Source: Sporosarcina oncorhynchi (GTDB lineage Bacteria > Bacillota > Bacilli > Bacillales_A > Planococcaceae). Taken from it: DNA of 64,000 nt. The notes beneath the pieces were generated by a model. It worked only from the letters and a program-made list of their open reading frames with translations. It did not search any database and had not been told where the DNA came from. The position numbers and the translations under genes are program-made. Positions 14,887-23,793 of this stretch are shown one piece after another; the stretch's first letter is position 1, and every line of letters starts with the position of its first letter. Location: assembly GCF_033304615.1 (NCBI RefSeq), contig NZ_CP129118.1, forward strand, positions 1,298,001-1,362,000, in the 5' to 3' direction.

Positions 14887-16407
14887 TTAGTCGTTGTTAC
14901 TTGGGAAAGCAAATGTTGACACGGATTCGCTATTTTCTTCAAACCATTTTTCTGAAATGGTCTTTGTTTTGGTGAAGAAGCGGACATGCTCTGGTCCGAA
15001 CATATGCCCCTCGCCGAATCTGGACCGTTTCCAGCCGGCAAAGTTATGATACCCGACAGGAATGGGAATGGGCACGTTAACCCCAACCATGCCGACGTCA
15101 ATTTCTGATGTGAATTTACGAGCAGCCGCACCATTATTCGTGAAAATTGTCACGCCGTTCCCGAGTTCATGTGCGTTAATTAACTCGATTGCTTCCTCCA
15201 ATGAATCCACTCGGACGACATTCCGGACAGGACCAAATACTTCTTGTTCATAAATTTCCATGCCAGGCTTCACGTTGTCCAAAAGTGTTGGCCCCAGATA
15301 GAAGCCTTTCGAAATTTCAGCAATATTCGGGTTCCGCCCATCACATACAAGTGTAGCGCCTTCATCAAGACTTCGGTCGATATAGCCGATGATTGCGTCC
15401 TTTGATTGTTTTGTAATAACGGGTCCAAAGTCAACGGCTGGATCTGTGTATGGGCCAACTTTTAGTTTAGAGATTTTATCAGCTAGAACTTTGACTAGGT
15501 TATTCGCAGTATCCTCACCAACGGGCATGATTGTCGAAATGGCCATACAGCGCTGAGAAGCGGCACCATAAGCAGCGCCTAAGAATGCGTTTGCGACCTG
15601 TTCCAAATCTGCATCGGGCATGACAATCATATTGTTTTTACCGCCGCCTAAAGCCGTAACGCGTTTGCCGTATGATGATCCTGTTTTATAAATATGTTCA
15701 GCGACTGGCGTGGACCCGACAAACGAAATGGCTTTTATAGCTGGGTTTTCCAGTAGTTCATTGACCGCATCTTTGTCGCCATTAATGACTGTCCACACAC
15801 CATCGGGCAAACCCGCTTCTTTCCACAGTTCTGAAAAAAACAATGCAGAGCAAGGTACGCGCTCGGATGGTTTTAAGATGACACAATTGCCGACTGCCAC
15901 TGCCATACATGTCATAGCAAGCGGCACCATTACTGGAAAGTTGAATGGGGAAATCGCTGCCACGATGCCAAGTGGTACTTTTGTGGAATACGCATTAATA
16001 TTCCCGCCAACATTGACGGAGTGCTCACCTTTTAATAAGTGAGGGGCATTTATTGCTAAATCGACAGACTCTAAACCTCGCGTGATTTCACCCTTCGCAT
16101 CCTCGACTGTTTTGCCGCTTTCTGTACAAATGATTGCAATGAGCTCATCGATACGTTCAGTCATTAATTGCCGAAACTTCATAACGATTTCCACACGTTT
16201 TCCTACTGACAGAGCGCGCCATGCAGGAAAGGCAGCTTGAGCAGTCATGATGGCGCTTTGCACTTCTTCCTTCGTTGCAAGCGGCACATGTGCGATGACT
16301 GCACCAGTACTTGGATTAAAAACATCTGAGAAGTGGCCGCTTGTGCCAGCTACGATTTTTCCATTGATAAAGTGGCCCAGTTCTTTTACCTCTGTATTCA
16401 TTACCAT
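14887..16407 (-). CDS. mmsA: CoA-acylating (methyl)malonate-semialdehyde dehydrogenase
   Basis: Aldehyde dehydrogenase superfamily enzyme, 506 residues, converting malonate semialdehyde (or methylmalonate semialdehyde) plus CoA and NAD+ to acetyl-CoA (or propionyl-CoA) and CO2. The catalytic Cys is in AAYGAASQRCMAIST (~residue 290), NAD-binding ISPFNFPVMVPLAM (~153-166) and the MMSDH-type TALGGGKNNMIVMPDADLEQ replaces the usual Glu segment. ATG 16407 follows GAGGGGGA. It is transcribed away from the pyrimidine genes, 20 bp after the aminotransferase, and takes the product of that enzyme. In this context malonate semialdehyde from beta-alanine is the likely substrate. Confidence 0.9.
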   Translation of the reverse strand: MVMNTEVKELGHFINGKIVAGTSGHFSDVFNPSTGAVIAHVPLATKEEVQSAIMTAQAAFPAWRALSVGKRVEIVMKFRQLMTERIDELIAIICTESGKTVEDAKGEITRGLESVDLAINAPHLLKGEHSVNVGGNINAYSTKVPLGIVAAISPFNFPVMVPLAMTCMAVAVGNCVILKPSERVPCSALFFSELWKEAGLPDGVWTVINGDKDAVNELLENPAIKAISFVGSTPVAEHIYKTGSSYGKRVTALGGGKNNMIVMPDADLEQVANAFLGAAYGAASQRCMAISTIMPVGEDTANNLVKVLADKISKLKVGPYTDPAVDFGPVITKQSKDAIIGYIDRSLDEGATLVCDGRNPNIAEISKGFYLGPTLLDNVKPGMEIYEQEVFGPVRNVVRVDSLEEAIELINAHELGNGVTIFTNNGAAARKFTSEIDVGMVGVNVPIPIPVGYHNFAGWKRSRFGEGHMFGPEHVRFFTKTKTISEKWFEENSESVSTFAFPSNND

Positions 16408-16427
16408 TCAACCATTTCCCCCTCGAA

Positions 16428-17789
16428 TTACGCTTTTGGTAGTAGTTCGTGTAAAGCGTGCGTCAGTTTTTCAACAATCAACTCTTTTTCCGCTACCGAT
16501 AAAATCAAAGGAGGAGCGAGTGTTAACACATTGTTGCAGCCTGCAACAGTTACACCATTTTTCCCAATAATGACGCCTTGTTCCTTACATATAGAAATGA
16601 TTTTATTCACCGCAGTTACATCGAGTGGTTCTTTGCTCTTTTTGTCATGGACAAGCTCTATGCCGATCAATAAGCCTTTACCACGTATATTGCCGACATT
16701 TGGATGATCTTTTAAGCATTCTTGCAGTTCCGCCTGGAGAATAGCACCCATTTCTGCTGACCTAGTGAATAAATCTTCAGTTTCCATAATCTCGATATTT
16801 TTGAGGGCAACTGCACAGGCCGCTGGAGAGCCACCAAATGTGTTGACATGTCGGAAAAAGTCGTACTCTTCATTTCCAGCGAAGGCCTCATAAATTTCTC
16901 GGCGAACTGCTGTAGCAGAGAGTGGCATATAAGCGCTTGTTAAGCCTTTTGCCATTGTGACAATATCCGGCTGAATGCCATAGTGTTGAAAGCCAAATGC
17001 TTTGCCAGTACGTCCGAAACCGCAAATGACTTCGTCGACAATGAGCAGGGCTCCATGCTTTTCACAAACCGCTTTTACCCCGCGCAAGTAATCCTCATGC
17101 GGCATAATTACACCGCCGCCGGTGATAATTGGCTCAAGTATGACGCCAGCTATCGTCTCGGACATTTCCCAAGTCATGACATTATCAATCGCCTGAACAG
17201 AAGGTAAGCTAGCTGGCTCCGCAATATGATCTTCGTTTGCACGGTAGGCGTCAGGTGGAGCAACATGAATAAATCCAGGTGCTAACGGTTCGTATTTATA
17301 TTTACGTTGTGCCTGCCCAGTTGCCGCCAATGCACCCATCGTACTGCCATGGTAGGCACGATAACGGGAAATGAATTTCGTGCGATTTGTATGCCCTTTT
17401 TGCTCATAGTATTGACGAGCAATTTTAAAGGCTGTTTCATTCGCCTCTGAACCGCTGTTCGAGTAAAAGACAACATAGTCATCACCTAATAATTCGCTAA
17501 TTTTTTCACTTAATCGGATGGCTGGAATATGCCCAATGGATAGGGGCGTATAGGCATTTTCCAGTAATTGATCGTAAGCTGCTTTGGCAAGTTCTTTTCG
17601 ACCGTACCCGACGTTTACACACCATAAACCGGACATGGCATCTAAGTAACGTTTCCCGTCAACATCTGTTACCCAAGCACCTGCCGATTTCTGAATGATT
17701 GTCGTGGCATTCGGATTATACGGTTTCATGGAATGCCATACATATTGTTCATCTTTCATTTGCCAGTTTGGACTCGTAACATTTTCCAT
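16428..17789 (-). CDS. Class III omega-aminotransferase (beta-alanine:pyruvate type)
   Basis: PLP-dependent aminotransferase of 453 residues. The PLP lysine lies in DIVTMAKGLTSAYMPLSATA (~residue 285), preceded by LIVDEVICGFGRTGKAFGF; the phosphate cup is YSNSGSEANETAFKIARQYY. It would transfer the amino group of beta-alanine to pyruvate, giving malonate semialdehyde and alanine. ATG 17789 follows AAAGGAGTGG. It is first in a minus-strand operon with mmsA and divergent from the ureidopropionase, whose product is beta-alanine. Related enzymes act on taurine or GABA, so substrate choice is inferred from the locus. Confidence 0.85.
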   Translation of the reverse strand: MENVTSPNWQMKDEQYVWHSMKPYNPNATTIIQKSAGAWVTDVDGKRYLDAMSGLWCVNVGYGRKELAKAAYDQLLENAYTPLSIGHIPAIRLSEKISELLGDDYVVFYSNSGSEANETAFKIARQYYEQKGHTNRTKFISRYRAYHGSTMGALAATGQAQRKYKYEPLAPGFIHVAPPDAYRANEDHIAEPASLPSVQAIDNVMTWEMSETIAGVILEPIITGGGVIMPHEDYLRGVKAVCEKHGALLIVDEVICGFGRTGKAFGFQHYGIQPDIVTMAKGLTSAYMPLSATAVRREIYEAFAGNEEYDFFRHVNTFGGSPAACAVALKNIEIMETEDLFTRSAEMGAILQAELQECLKDHPNVGNIRGKGLLIGIELVHDKKSKEPLDVTAVNKIISICKEQGVIIGKNGVTVAGCNNVLTLAPPLILSVAEKELIVEKLTHALHELLPKA

Positions 17790-18118
17790 CTTGCTTTACC
17801 ACTCCTTTAGTTAGATTATGCTGTACAACTCGATTACATCTTCAAGAAAAACGTATGGAAATAAATGATTCTGGGTTGTCGGGAAAGTCTCTTCGATTCC
17901 AACGAATAAACCAATAACTCATCTACACATAGTTACTAGTATTTCGTTTAGTAGTTATTCAACCATTTCATAACAGCCTCTTATTATATAAACAAGCCTC
18001 TTTAAATATGCGGAAGTATCCACTTTTTACGTATTATATCCAATCGACCCGAATACACTTTACTGGGTAGTTTTTCACTAGATTCCTAAATAAGAACTTA
18101 GAAAGAGAGGACTAACAT
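17790..18118. other. Divergent regulatory region of the pyrimidine catabolism locus
   Basis: About 330 bp between the minus-strand aminotransferase and the plus-strand ureidopropionase. It must hold the promoters for both arms. I saw no strong SigA promoter, no SigL-type -24/-12 element and no long palindrome; AGTTACTAGTATTTCG..TTTAGTAGTTATT (~17929-17959) has a weak repeat of AGTA/TAGT. No transcription factor gene lies nearby. Confidence 0.4.
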
Positions 18119-19366
18119 ATGTATAAATGCAATAGTAGTCGACTTCAGGCATTACTTGAAGACTTCAGCAAATTTGGCGCTACAGCCAATGGGGGAGTAA
18201 CCCGTTTGTCTCTATCACAAGAAGATGTACTCGCAAGAGATTATTTTTGTGAGCTTTGCAAAGAGTTGGGGATGGAAATTCAGATAGACGATATGGCCAA
18301 TATCTATGCGACGCTACCTGGAAAAATAGATTGTCCACCGATTGTTATCGGATCACATTTGGACTCTGTCGAGGAAGGTGGCAAATTTGATGGTGTGTTA
18401 GGGATCTTGACGGGCGTGGAGGCCGTACGAACGTTAAAGGATAACAACTATGAACCCGAGATTCCCATTATGCTTGTGAATTTTACAAATGAAGAAGGTG
18501 CGCGCTTTGACCCGGCGATGATGAGTTCCGGTGTCATTGCTTCAAAGTTTAGTAAAGAAAAGATGTTGCAGTCTACCGATAAAAATGGCATCACTTTTCA
18601 AGATGCGTTACAAGCGAGTGGTTATGAGGGAGAGCAGGAAAATCGTTTAAAAGAAGCCCGTGCATACATTGAGCTGCATATTGAACAAGGACCGGTGTTA
18701 GCGGCAAATGAAATTGATATTGGTGTCGTGGAAGGTGTGTTAGGAATGGTGTGCTATGAAATTACCGTGACGGGTGAATCCAATCACGCGGGCACTACAC
18801 CGATGTCGATGCGCAATGACCCGATGATTGTAGCTTCACGAATAATTTCGTCCTTGCATGAGCAGTTGGGCCAAATCGATGACAAGCTTGTGTACACATT
18901 TGGACGCATGCATGTAACGCCAAATATCCATACAGTCATTCCGAATAAAGTGGTGTTTACAATTGATTCGCGTCATCAAAATCCGTCGGTTATGCGTGAA
19001 GTGGAAAAGCACTTGACAAGCTTAGCTGTAGAGGAAGATGGTTGCCAAATTCGTCCGGTCAAACTTTGGGGAAGGGAAACAGTCTTCTTTGATGAAACGA
19101 TTTGTCATGAAGTCGAACAATCCTGTAATGAGCATGGTTATTCCTCTCATAGGATATTTAGCGGGGCAGGGCATGATGCCCAATATATTGCAGGCATCAT
19201 CCCTTCAGCAATGATTTTCGTTCCAAGTATCAACGGCAAAAGTCATTGCGAAGAGGAAGAAACGGCATTTGAAGACTGTGTAAAAGGGGCAGATGTGTTA
19301 GTAGAAACCGTGTTAAAGCTTCAAAAGAAGTTCAGCATGGATCATCAACAGACACTGAAGAAATGA
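18119..19366 (+). CDS. Beta-ureidopropionase / N-carbamoyl amino acid amidohydrolase (M20 family)
   Basis: Zn-dependent amidohydrolase of 415 residues of the M20 allantoate amidohydrolase/hydantoin utilisation C type. Metal ligands are recognisable in GSHLDSVEEGGKFDG (His, Asp; ~80-94), FTNEEGARF (Glu; ~121-129) and HIEQGP (His; ~182), with a late His in GHDAQYI. The dimerisation lid contains ESNHAGTTPMSMRND. It would hydrolyse N-carbamoyl-beta-alanine to beta-alanine, ammonia and CO2. ATG 18119 follows AGAGAGG. It leads the plus-strand arm and precedes dihydropyrimidinase. The same family includes L-carbamoylases; the DPD genes downstream point to the pyrimidine role. Confidence 0.86.
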   Translation: MYKCNSSRLQALLEDFSKFGATANGGVTRLSLSQEDVLARDYFCELCKELGMEIQIDDMANIYATLPGKIDCPPIVIGSHLDSVEEGGKFDGVLGILTGVEAVRTLKDNNYEPEIPIMLVNFTNEEGARFDPAMMSSGVIASKFSKEKMLQSTDKNGITFQDALQASGYEGEQENRLKEARAYIELHIEQGPVLAANEIDIGVVEGVLGMVCYEITVTGESNHAGTTPMSMRNDPMIVASRIISSLHEQLGQIDDKLVYTFGRMHVTPNIHTVIPNKVVFTIDSRHQNPSVMREVEKHLTSLAVEEDGCQIRPVKLWGRETVFFDETICHEVEQSCNEHGYSSHRIFSGAGHDAQYIAGIIPSAMIFVPSINGKSHCEEEETAFEDCVKGADVLVETVLKLQKKFSMDHQQTLKK

Positions 19367-19528
19367 TGATGGCATTTCAAAATGATCCATCATTGGCACA
19401 CTGTTTTCCAACTGACCAATCGGAATCTATTTTGATAAAAGTGCTTGTTACTCCTCTATTTAATTATAATAAGCAATTCATTGGATGAAAATTTAATTTA
19501 TATTCATAACTGGAAAGGTGAAGATACT

Positions 19529-20932
19529 GTGAAAAAAGTGATTACAGGTGGACAGATAGCAACAGCTACAGACTTGTACGAGGCAGATATTTTAATAGAG
19601 AACGGTAAAATCGTGCAAATCGGCAAAAATCTAGCAACTGACGGAGCGGAAATTGTAGATGCAACAGGTAAGTACGTAATGCCTGGTGGAATTGATCCAC
19701 ACACCCATTTGGATATGCCTTTCAACAACACGGTAACAGATGATGATTGGAAGTCGGGTACAATTGCGGCTGCTTTCGGCGGGACGACGACCATTTTAGA
19801 TTTTTGCTTATCGGCGGGTGAAGAAAAACTTGCGAATGCTGTGGAGAAGTGGCATGAAAAAGCTAAAGGGAATGCAGCCATAGACTACGGTTTTCATTTA
19901 ATGATTAGTGATTTAACGCCTGAAACAGAGGCCGAGCTGCCGGTATTGTTGGAAAAGGAAGGGATTACATCTATTAAAGTATTCATGGCGTATGCGAAGG
20001 AATTCCAGGCAACAGATCGTACGCTTTTCAAAGCCTTTAAGATCGCAAAAGAGCTGGATGCTGTTGTCATGGTGCATTGTGAAAATGGATCAGTAATTGA
20101 CGAGTTAGTAGAGGAAGCACGTCAAGCTGGTCAGACGGAGCCGATTTATCACGCACTGACACGTCCTGCAGAATTGGAAGGCGAAGCGACAAAACGAGCC
20201 ATTGAACTAGCACAGATTGCGGGAGCCAAACTTTATGTTGTACATGTGACATGTAAAGAAGCAGTCGATGAAATTATCGCAGCGCGTGAAAAAGGTTATG
20301 ACGTCTTTGGGGAAACGTGTCCACCTTATTTGACGCTTGATCAGTCAGCGTTAGCGCAACCAGGATTTGAAGGAGCAAAATATGTTTGGTCACCGCCACT
20401 TCGTCCGAAATATCATCAAGCTCATTTGTGGAATGCATTAAAAGCGAAACAACTTCAAACGATTGGATCCGATCAGTGTTCATTTAGCTTTAACGGCAAA
20501 AAGCAGTTAGGTTTACATGATTTCTCTAAAATTCCTAACGGCGGACCGTTTATCGAAGACCGTTTCAGTATTTTATATTCTGAAGGAGTGGCGAAAGGTC
20601 GAATTTCTATCCACGACTTCGTCGATATGATTTCTACGAGTGCTGCAAAAGTATTCGGTTTATATCCGCAAAAAGGAACGATTGCGATTGGATCTGACGC
20701 AGACATCGTTATTTTTGACCCAACTGTAAAACGTGAAATTTCAGCGAGCACACACCATATGGCTGTCGACTACAACCCGTATGAAGGCTGGGAAGTGACG
20801 GGCGAGCCGATTAGTGTACTCGTACGTGGTGAATACGTTATTAAAAATAAGCAATTTGTAGGTAATGTAGGAAGTGGCCGCTATATCAAACGTGCGCTAA
20901 AGACTAGGAATGCTCAAACAATTAACGTGTAA
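19529..20932 (+). CDS. hydA: Dihydropyrimidinase / hydantoinase
   Basis: Amidohydrolase-superfamily enzyme, 467 residues, opening dihydrouracil (or hydantoins) to N-carbamoyl-beta-alanine. The binuclear metal site is complete: HTHLDMPF (~60), the carboxylated Lys in SIKVFMAYAKEFQ (~149), His in VMVHCENG and YVVHVTCKEA, and Asp in GSDQCSF (~315). The start is GTG 19529, with AAAGGTG 8 bp upstream; the longer form from 19445 has a hydrophobic extension unlike the family. It lies between ureidopropionase and preT, giving pathway order. D-hydantoinase activity is common in this family. Confidence 0.92.
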   Translation: MKKVITGGQIATATDLYEADILIENGKIVQIGKNLATDGAEIVDATGKYVMPGGIDPHTHLDMPFNNTVTDDDWKSGTIAAAFGGTTTILDFCLSAGEEKLANAVEKWHEKAKGNAAIDYGFHLMISDLTPETEAELPVLLEKEGITSIKVFMAYAKEFQATDRTLFKAFKIAKELDAVVMVHCENGSVIDELVEEARQAGQTEPIYHALTRPAELEGEATKRAIELAQIAGAKLYVVHVTCKEAVDEIIAAREKGYDVFGETCPPYLTLDQSALAQPGFEGAKYVWSPPLRPKYHQAHLWNALKAKQLQTIGSDQCSFSFNGKKQLGLHDFSKIPNGGPFIEDRFSILYSEGVAKGRISIHDFVDMISTSAAKVFGLYPQKGTIAIGSDADIVIFDPTVKREISASTHHMAVDYNPYEGWEVTGEPISVLVRGEYVIKNKQFVGNVGSGRYIKRALKTRNAQTINV

Positions 20933-20961
20933 ACATCAATCCAGTGGGGAGGAATGTTCTA

Positions 20962-22305
20962 ATGAGTTCGCAACTCGAACGTAATTTTTTGGAAATGACG
21001 AGCAAGATGACGAAAAATGAAGCGATGGAAGAGGCAAATCGCTGTTTGTACTGTTACGACGCACCTTGCATTACAGCGTGTCCAACAAGTATTCAAGTTC
21101 CCAATTTCATTAAGAAAATTGCGACTAACAATCTAAAAGGTTCGGCTAAGACAATCATGGAAGCCAATCCGATTGGGGCAAGTTGTGCGCGTGTATGTCC
21201 GACCGAAATTTTATGTGAAGGGGCTTGTGTGCTGAATGCATCGACCAAGCCTATTAAAATAGGACAATTGCAAAGGTATGCAACAGATTGGGCGATGGAG
21301 TCAGGTGTTGAGCTATTTACAAAAGGCGAAGCAAATGGTAAAAGGATCGCGATTGTAGGTTCCGGTCCAGCGGGCTTATCGGCGGCGCGGGAACTCAGTC
21401 GTCTTGGCTATAGTGTCACGATTTTTGAAGCTGAAGCAAAGGCAGGTGGCTTGGGTGCCTATGGTATTGTGTCTTTCCGATTGCCGAATGACGTAGTGGA
21501 TTGGGAAGTAGAACAGATTGTAAAGCTTGGTGTGGATATTAAAACAAACACGCGAGTAGGCGTGGATATTTCTGCTGATGAAATTTTAGCGCAATATGAC
21601 AGTGTCATTTTAGCGGTTGGAATGGGTTCCGTACCTAGTCTGGGGATAGAAGGTGAGAAGCTGGAGGGTGTTCATGATGCCATTGAGTTTGTAAAGCGCA
21701 CGAAAATAGGTGTACTGACAGAAGACTTAATCGGTAAACGTGTGGCGGTTATCGGTGCAGGTAATACAGCGATCGACGGTGCAACATGTGCTGTTCGGCT
21801 TGGTGCGGATCAAGTCGACATTCTTTATAGAAGAACAGAAAAAGAGATGACCGCCTACCAATATGAATATGAGTTTGCCAAGCAGGATGGGGTAGGTTTT
21901 AAGTGGCTGACAGCGCCGAAGCGAATTATTGGTGACGAGTCGGGAAAAGTGGTTGGCCTTGAATGCGTCAAGATGAAGCTAGGCGAAGCGGGAGCAGATG
22001 GCAGGCAACGACCTGAAGTGATCGACGGTTCTGAATTTGTACTAGAAGTCGAAGCTGTTATTAAAGCAATTGGACAAACGCGCTTTGTCTCGCTCATTGA
22101 AGCGTTTGGCTTACAGCATACGAATGGTGTAGTGGATATTGATGAAACGACGATGCAAACATCGAAGGACAAAGTGTTTGCATGCGGAGATGTCGTGTTC
22201 GGCAATGGTCAAGGTGAAGCGATGGTCGTGACAGCGGCGCAACAAGGTAAAGATGCTGCTTACATCATTCATGAACGTTTACAAAAACCAAGCGAAATCG
22301 CATAG
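20962..22305 (+). CDS. preT: NAD-dependent dihydropyrimidine dehydrogenase subunit PreT
   Basis: 447-residue flavoprotein that passes electrons between NAD(H) and the catalytic subunit PreA. The N-terminal domain has cysteine clusters for Fe-S centres (CLYCYDAPCITACPTS, ~28-43; GASCARVCPTEILCEGACV, ~74-92). FAD binds at VGSGPAGLSAARELSRLGY (~127) and NAD(P) at VIGAGNTAIDGATCAVRLGA (~260), with a C-terminal FAD segment VFACGDVVFGNGQGEAMVV. ATG 20962 follows GGGGAGG; the GTG at 20944 overlaps that site. Spacing to preA is 11 bp. Reduction of uracil/thymine to the dihydro form is the first pathway step. Confidence 0.93.
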   Translation: MSSQLERNFLEMTSKMTKNEAMEEANRCLYCYDAPCITACPTSIQVPNFIKKIATNNLKGSAKTIMEANPIGASCARVCPTEILCEGACVLNASTKPIKIGQLQRYATDWAMESGVELFTKGEANGKRIAIVGSGPAGLSAARELSRLGYSVTIFEAEAKAGGLGAYGIVSFRLPNDVVDWEVEQIVKLGVDIKTNTRVGVDISADEILAQYDSVILAVGMGSVPSLGIEGEKLEGVHDAIEFVKRTKIGVLTEDLIGKRVAVIGAGNTAIDGATCAVRLGADQVDILYRRTEKEMTAYQYEYEFAKQDGVGFKWLTAPKRIIGDESGKVVGLECVKMKLGEAGADGRQRPEVIDGSEFVLEVEAVIKAIGQTRFVSLIEAFGLQHTNGVVDIDETTMQTSKDKVFACGDVVFGNGQGEAMVVTAAQQGKDAAYIIHERLQKPSEIA

Positions 22306-22316
22306 GGGGGAGAAGT

Positions 22317-23579
22317 ATGGCGGATTTACGAATTGACTTAGCGGGCATTAAATCACCAAATCCATTTTGGTTAGCCTCTGCACCACCGACGAATTCGGGC
22401 TATCAAGTGCAACGGGCATTTGAAGCGGGCTGGGGTGGCGCAGTTTGGAAAACGTTGGGCGAACCGATTTTGAATGTTTCATCGCGCTTTGCGGCTGTCA
22501 GCTTCAACGGACAAAGAGTAGCAGGCTTCAATAATATTGAGCTAATTACGGACCGTCCTTTAGAGGTTAATCTGAATGAAATATTAGAAACGAAAAAAAG
22601 GTTTCCCAATCACGCTATTATCGCTTCGTTGATGGTAGAACCACGCCAGGAAAAGTGGCATGAGATTGTTAAAAAGGTGGAAGCTGTCGGAGTAGATGGC
22701 CTAGAACTCAATTTCGGTTGTCCACATGGAATGGCGGAACGGGGAATGGGGTCAGCTTCAGGTCAAGTCCCTGAATTAGTTGAAAAGCAGACACATTGGG
22801 CGAAGGAAGTTGCACGGACACCTGTAATCGTCAAACTGACACCGAACATCACAGATATTACAATGACGGCAGAAGCAGCAGTGCGAGGAGGGGCAGATGC
22901 TGTCAGTATGATCAATACAATCAACAGCTTAGCAGGTGTCGATCTCGATTCGTGGAATACAGTGCCGCATGTCGGTGGAAAGGGAGCGCATGGCGGATAC
23001 TGCGGGCCGGCCGTAAAGCCGATTGCACTCAATATGGTCGCGGAATGTGCGCGGAACCCACTCGTCAATGTACCGATTTCAGGAATTGGCGGTATTTCAA
23101 ACTGGCAGGATGCTGCAGAATTCATGCTCATGGGTGCAACAGGCGTACAAGTGTGTACAGCGGCGATGCACCACGGATTTAGTATTGTCGAAGATATGAT
23201 TGATGGGCTGAATAACTATTTGGATGGGAAAGGCATTGCCTCGGTGATGGATCTCGTCGGTCAGTCGGTTCAACGGTATTCGAACTGGGGCGACTTGGAT
23301 CTGAACTACAATATTGTCGCTGAGATTAATAATGATGTTTGTATTAATTGCAACAAATGCCATATTGCTTGTGAAGATACGTCGCATCAATGTATTGACC
23401 TCTACACAGAAAGTGGGCGTCCGATGCTGAAAGTACGTGAACAAGATTGTGTTGGCTGTAATTTATGTCAGATCGTGTGCCCAGTTGACGGTGCGATTTC
23501 AATGGTTGAGAGAAGATCCACAATTCCGCCGATGACATGGAACGAACGTCAATCACTACTCAGAAACTTTAACCGATAA
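22317..23579 (+). CDS. preA: NAD-dependent dihydropyrimidine dehydrogenase subunit PreA
   Basis: 420-residue catalytic subunit. The N-terminal FMN-binding TIM barrel resembles dihydroorotate dehydrogenase (NPFWLASAPPTNSGYQVQRA, NFGCPHGMAERGMGSASGQ, VKLTPNITDITMTA), and the C-terminal ferredoxin part has two 4Fe-4S motifs, CINCNKCHIACED (~342) and CVGCNLCQIVCP (~382). It reduces uracil/thymine with electrons from PreT. At the position of the catalytic Cys of mammalian DPD (GLACGQ) this protein reads GSASGQ, i.e. Ser, as judged by eye. ATG 22317 follows GGGGGGAGA. It is followed by a dispersed repeat and the transporter gene. Confidence 0.93.
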   Translation: MADLRIDLAGIKSPNPFWLASAPPTNSGYQVQRAFEAGWGGAVWKTLGEPILNVSSRFAAVSFNGQRVAGFNNIELITDRPLEVNLNEILETKKRFPNHAIIASLMVEPRQEKWHEIVKKVEAVGVDGLELNFGCPHGMAERGMGSASGQVPELVEKQTHWAKEVARTPVIVKLTPNITDITMTAEAAVRGGADAVSMINTINSLAGVDLDSWNTVPHVGGKGAHGGYCGPAVKPIALNMVAECARNPLVNVPISGIGGISNWQDAAEFMLMGATGVQVCTAAMHHGFSIVEDMIDGLNNYLDGKGIASVMDLVGQSVQRYSNWGDLDLNYNIVAEINNDVCINCNKCHIACEDTSHQCIDLYTESGRPMLKVREQDCVGCNLCQIVCPVDGAISMVERRSTIPPMTWNERQSLLRNFNR

Positions 23580-23634
23580 AAAAGGTCGATTGTTAGAATG
23601 AAAGAAAGGAAGTACACGTCTTTATACTTGGAGT

Positions 23635-23756
23635 AGTGTCTAGACTCCAGGCGCCAGCCGCTCGGGTCATAAGCAATTCAGCTATGTGGCAAAGACCGCC
23701 ACGTTGCTGAATCGACTTATGCCTGTCGCGTCTTAACGGACGCCTTCCGCTTTTCA
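23635..23756. repeat. Dispersed palindromic repeat element
   Basis: A GC-rich island between preA and the transporter. CATAAG..AATTCAGC..GTGGC (from 23668) pairs with GCCAC..GCTGAATCGACTTATG (to 23721), giving a long hairpin with an AAAGACC-type loop. Outer blocks GACTCCAGGCGCC (~23643) and GGACGCCTTCCGC (~23738) also pair. The frame TGTCTAGACTCCAGGCGCC…GCCTTCCGCTTTTC is like repeats I remember from many Bacillus, Lysinibacillus and Sporosarcina intergenic regions. Probably a REP/MITE-like sequence; a transcript-level hairpin could insulate the transporter gene from preA. Confidence 0.65.
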
Positions 23757-23793
23757 TAGTTAACTGGAAATCTATTATAGGGGAGAGACATGT

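Noticed and set aside
17790..18118. SigL (sigma-54) promoter for the pyrimidine genes
   Set aside because: No TGGCAC-N5-TTGCA-type element could be found in either orientation.
22796..23182. 128-aa same-strand ORF within preA
   Set aside because: Out-of-frame shadow of preA, Arg/Cys-rich composition typical of a wrong frame.
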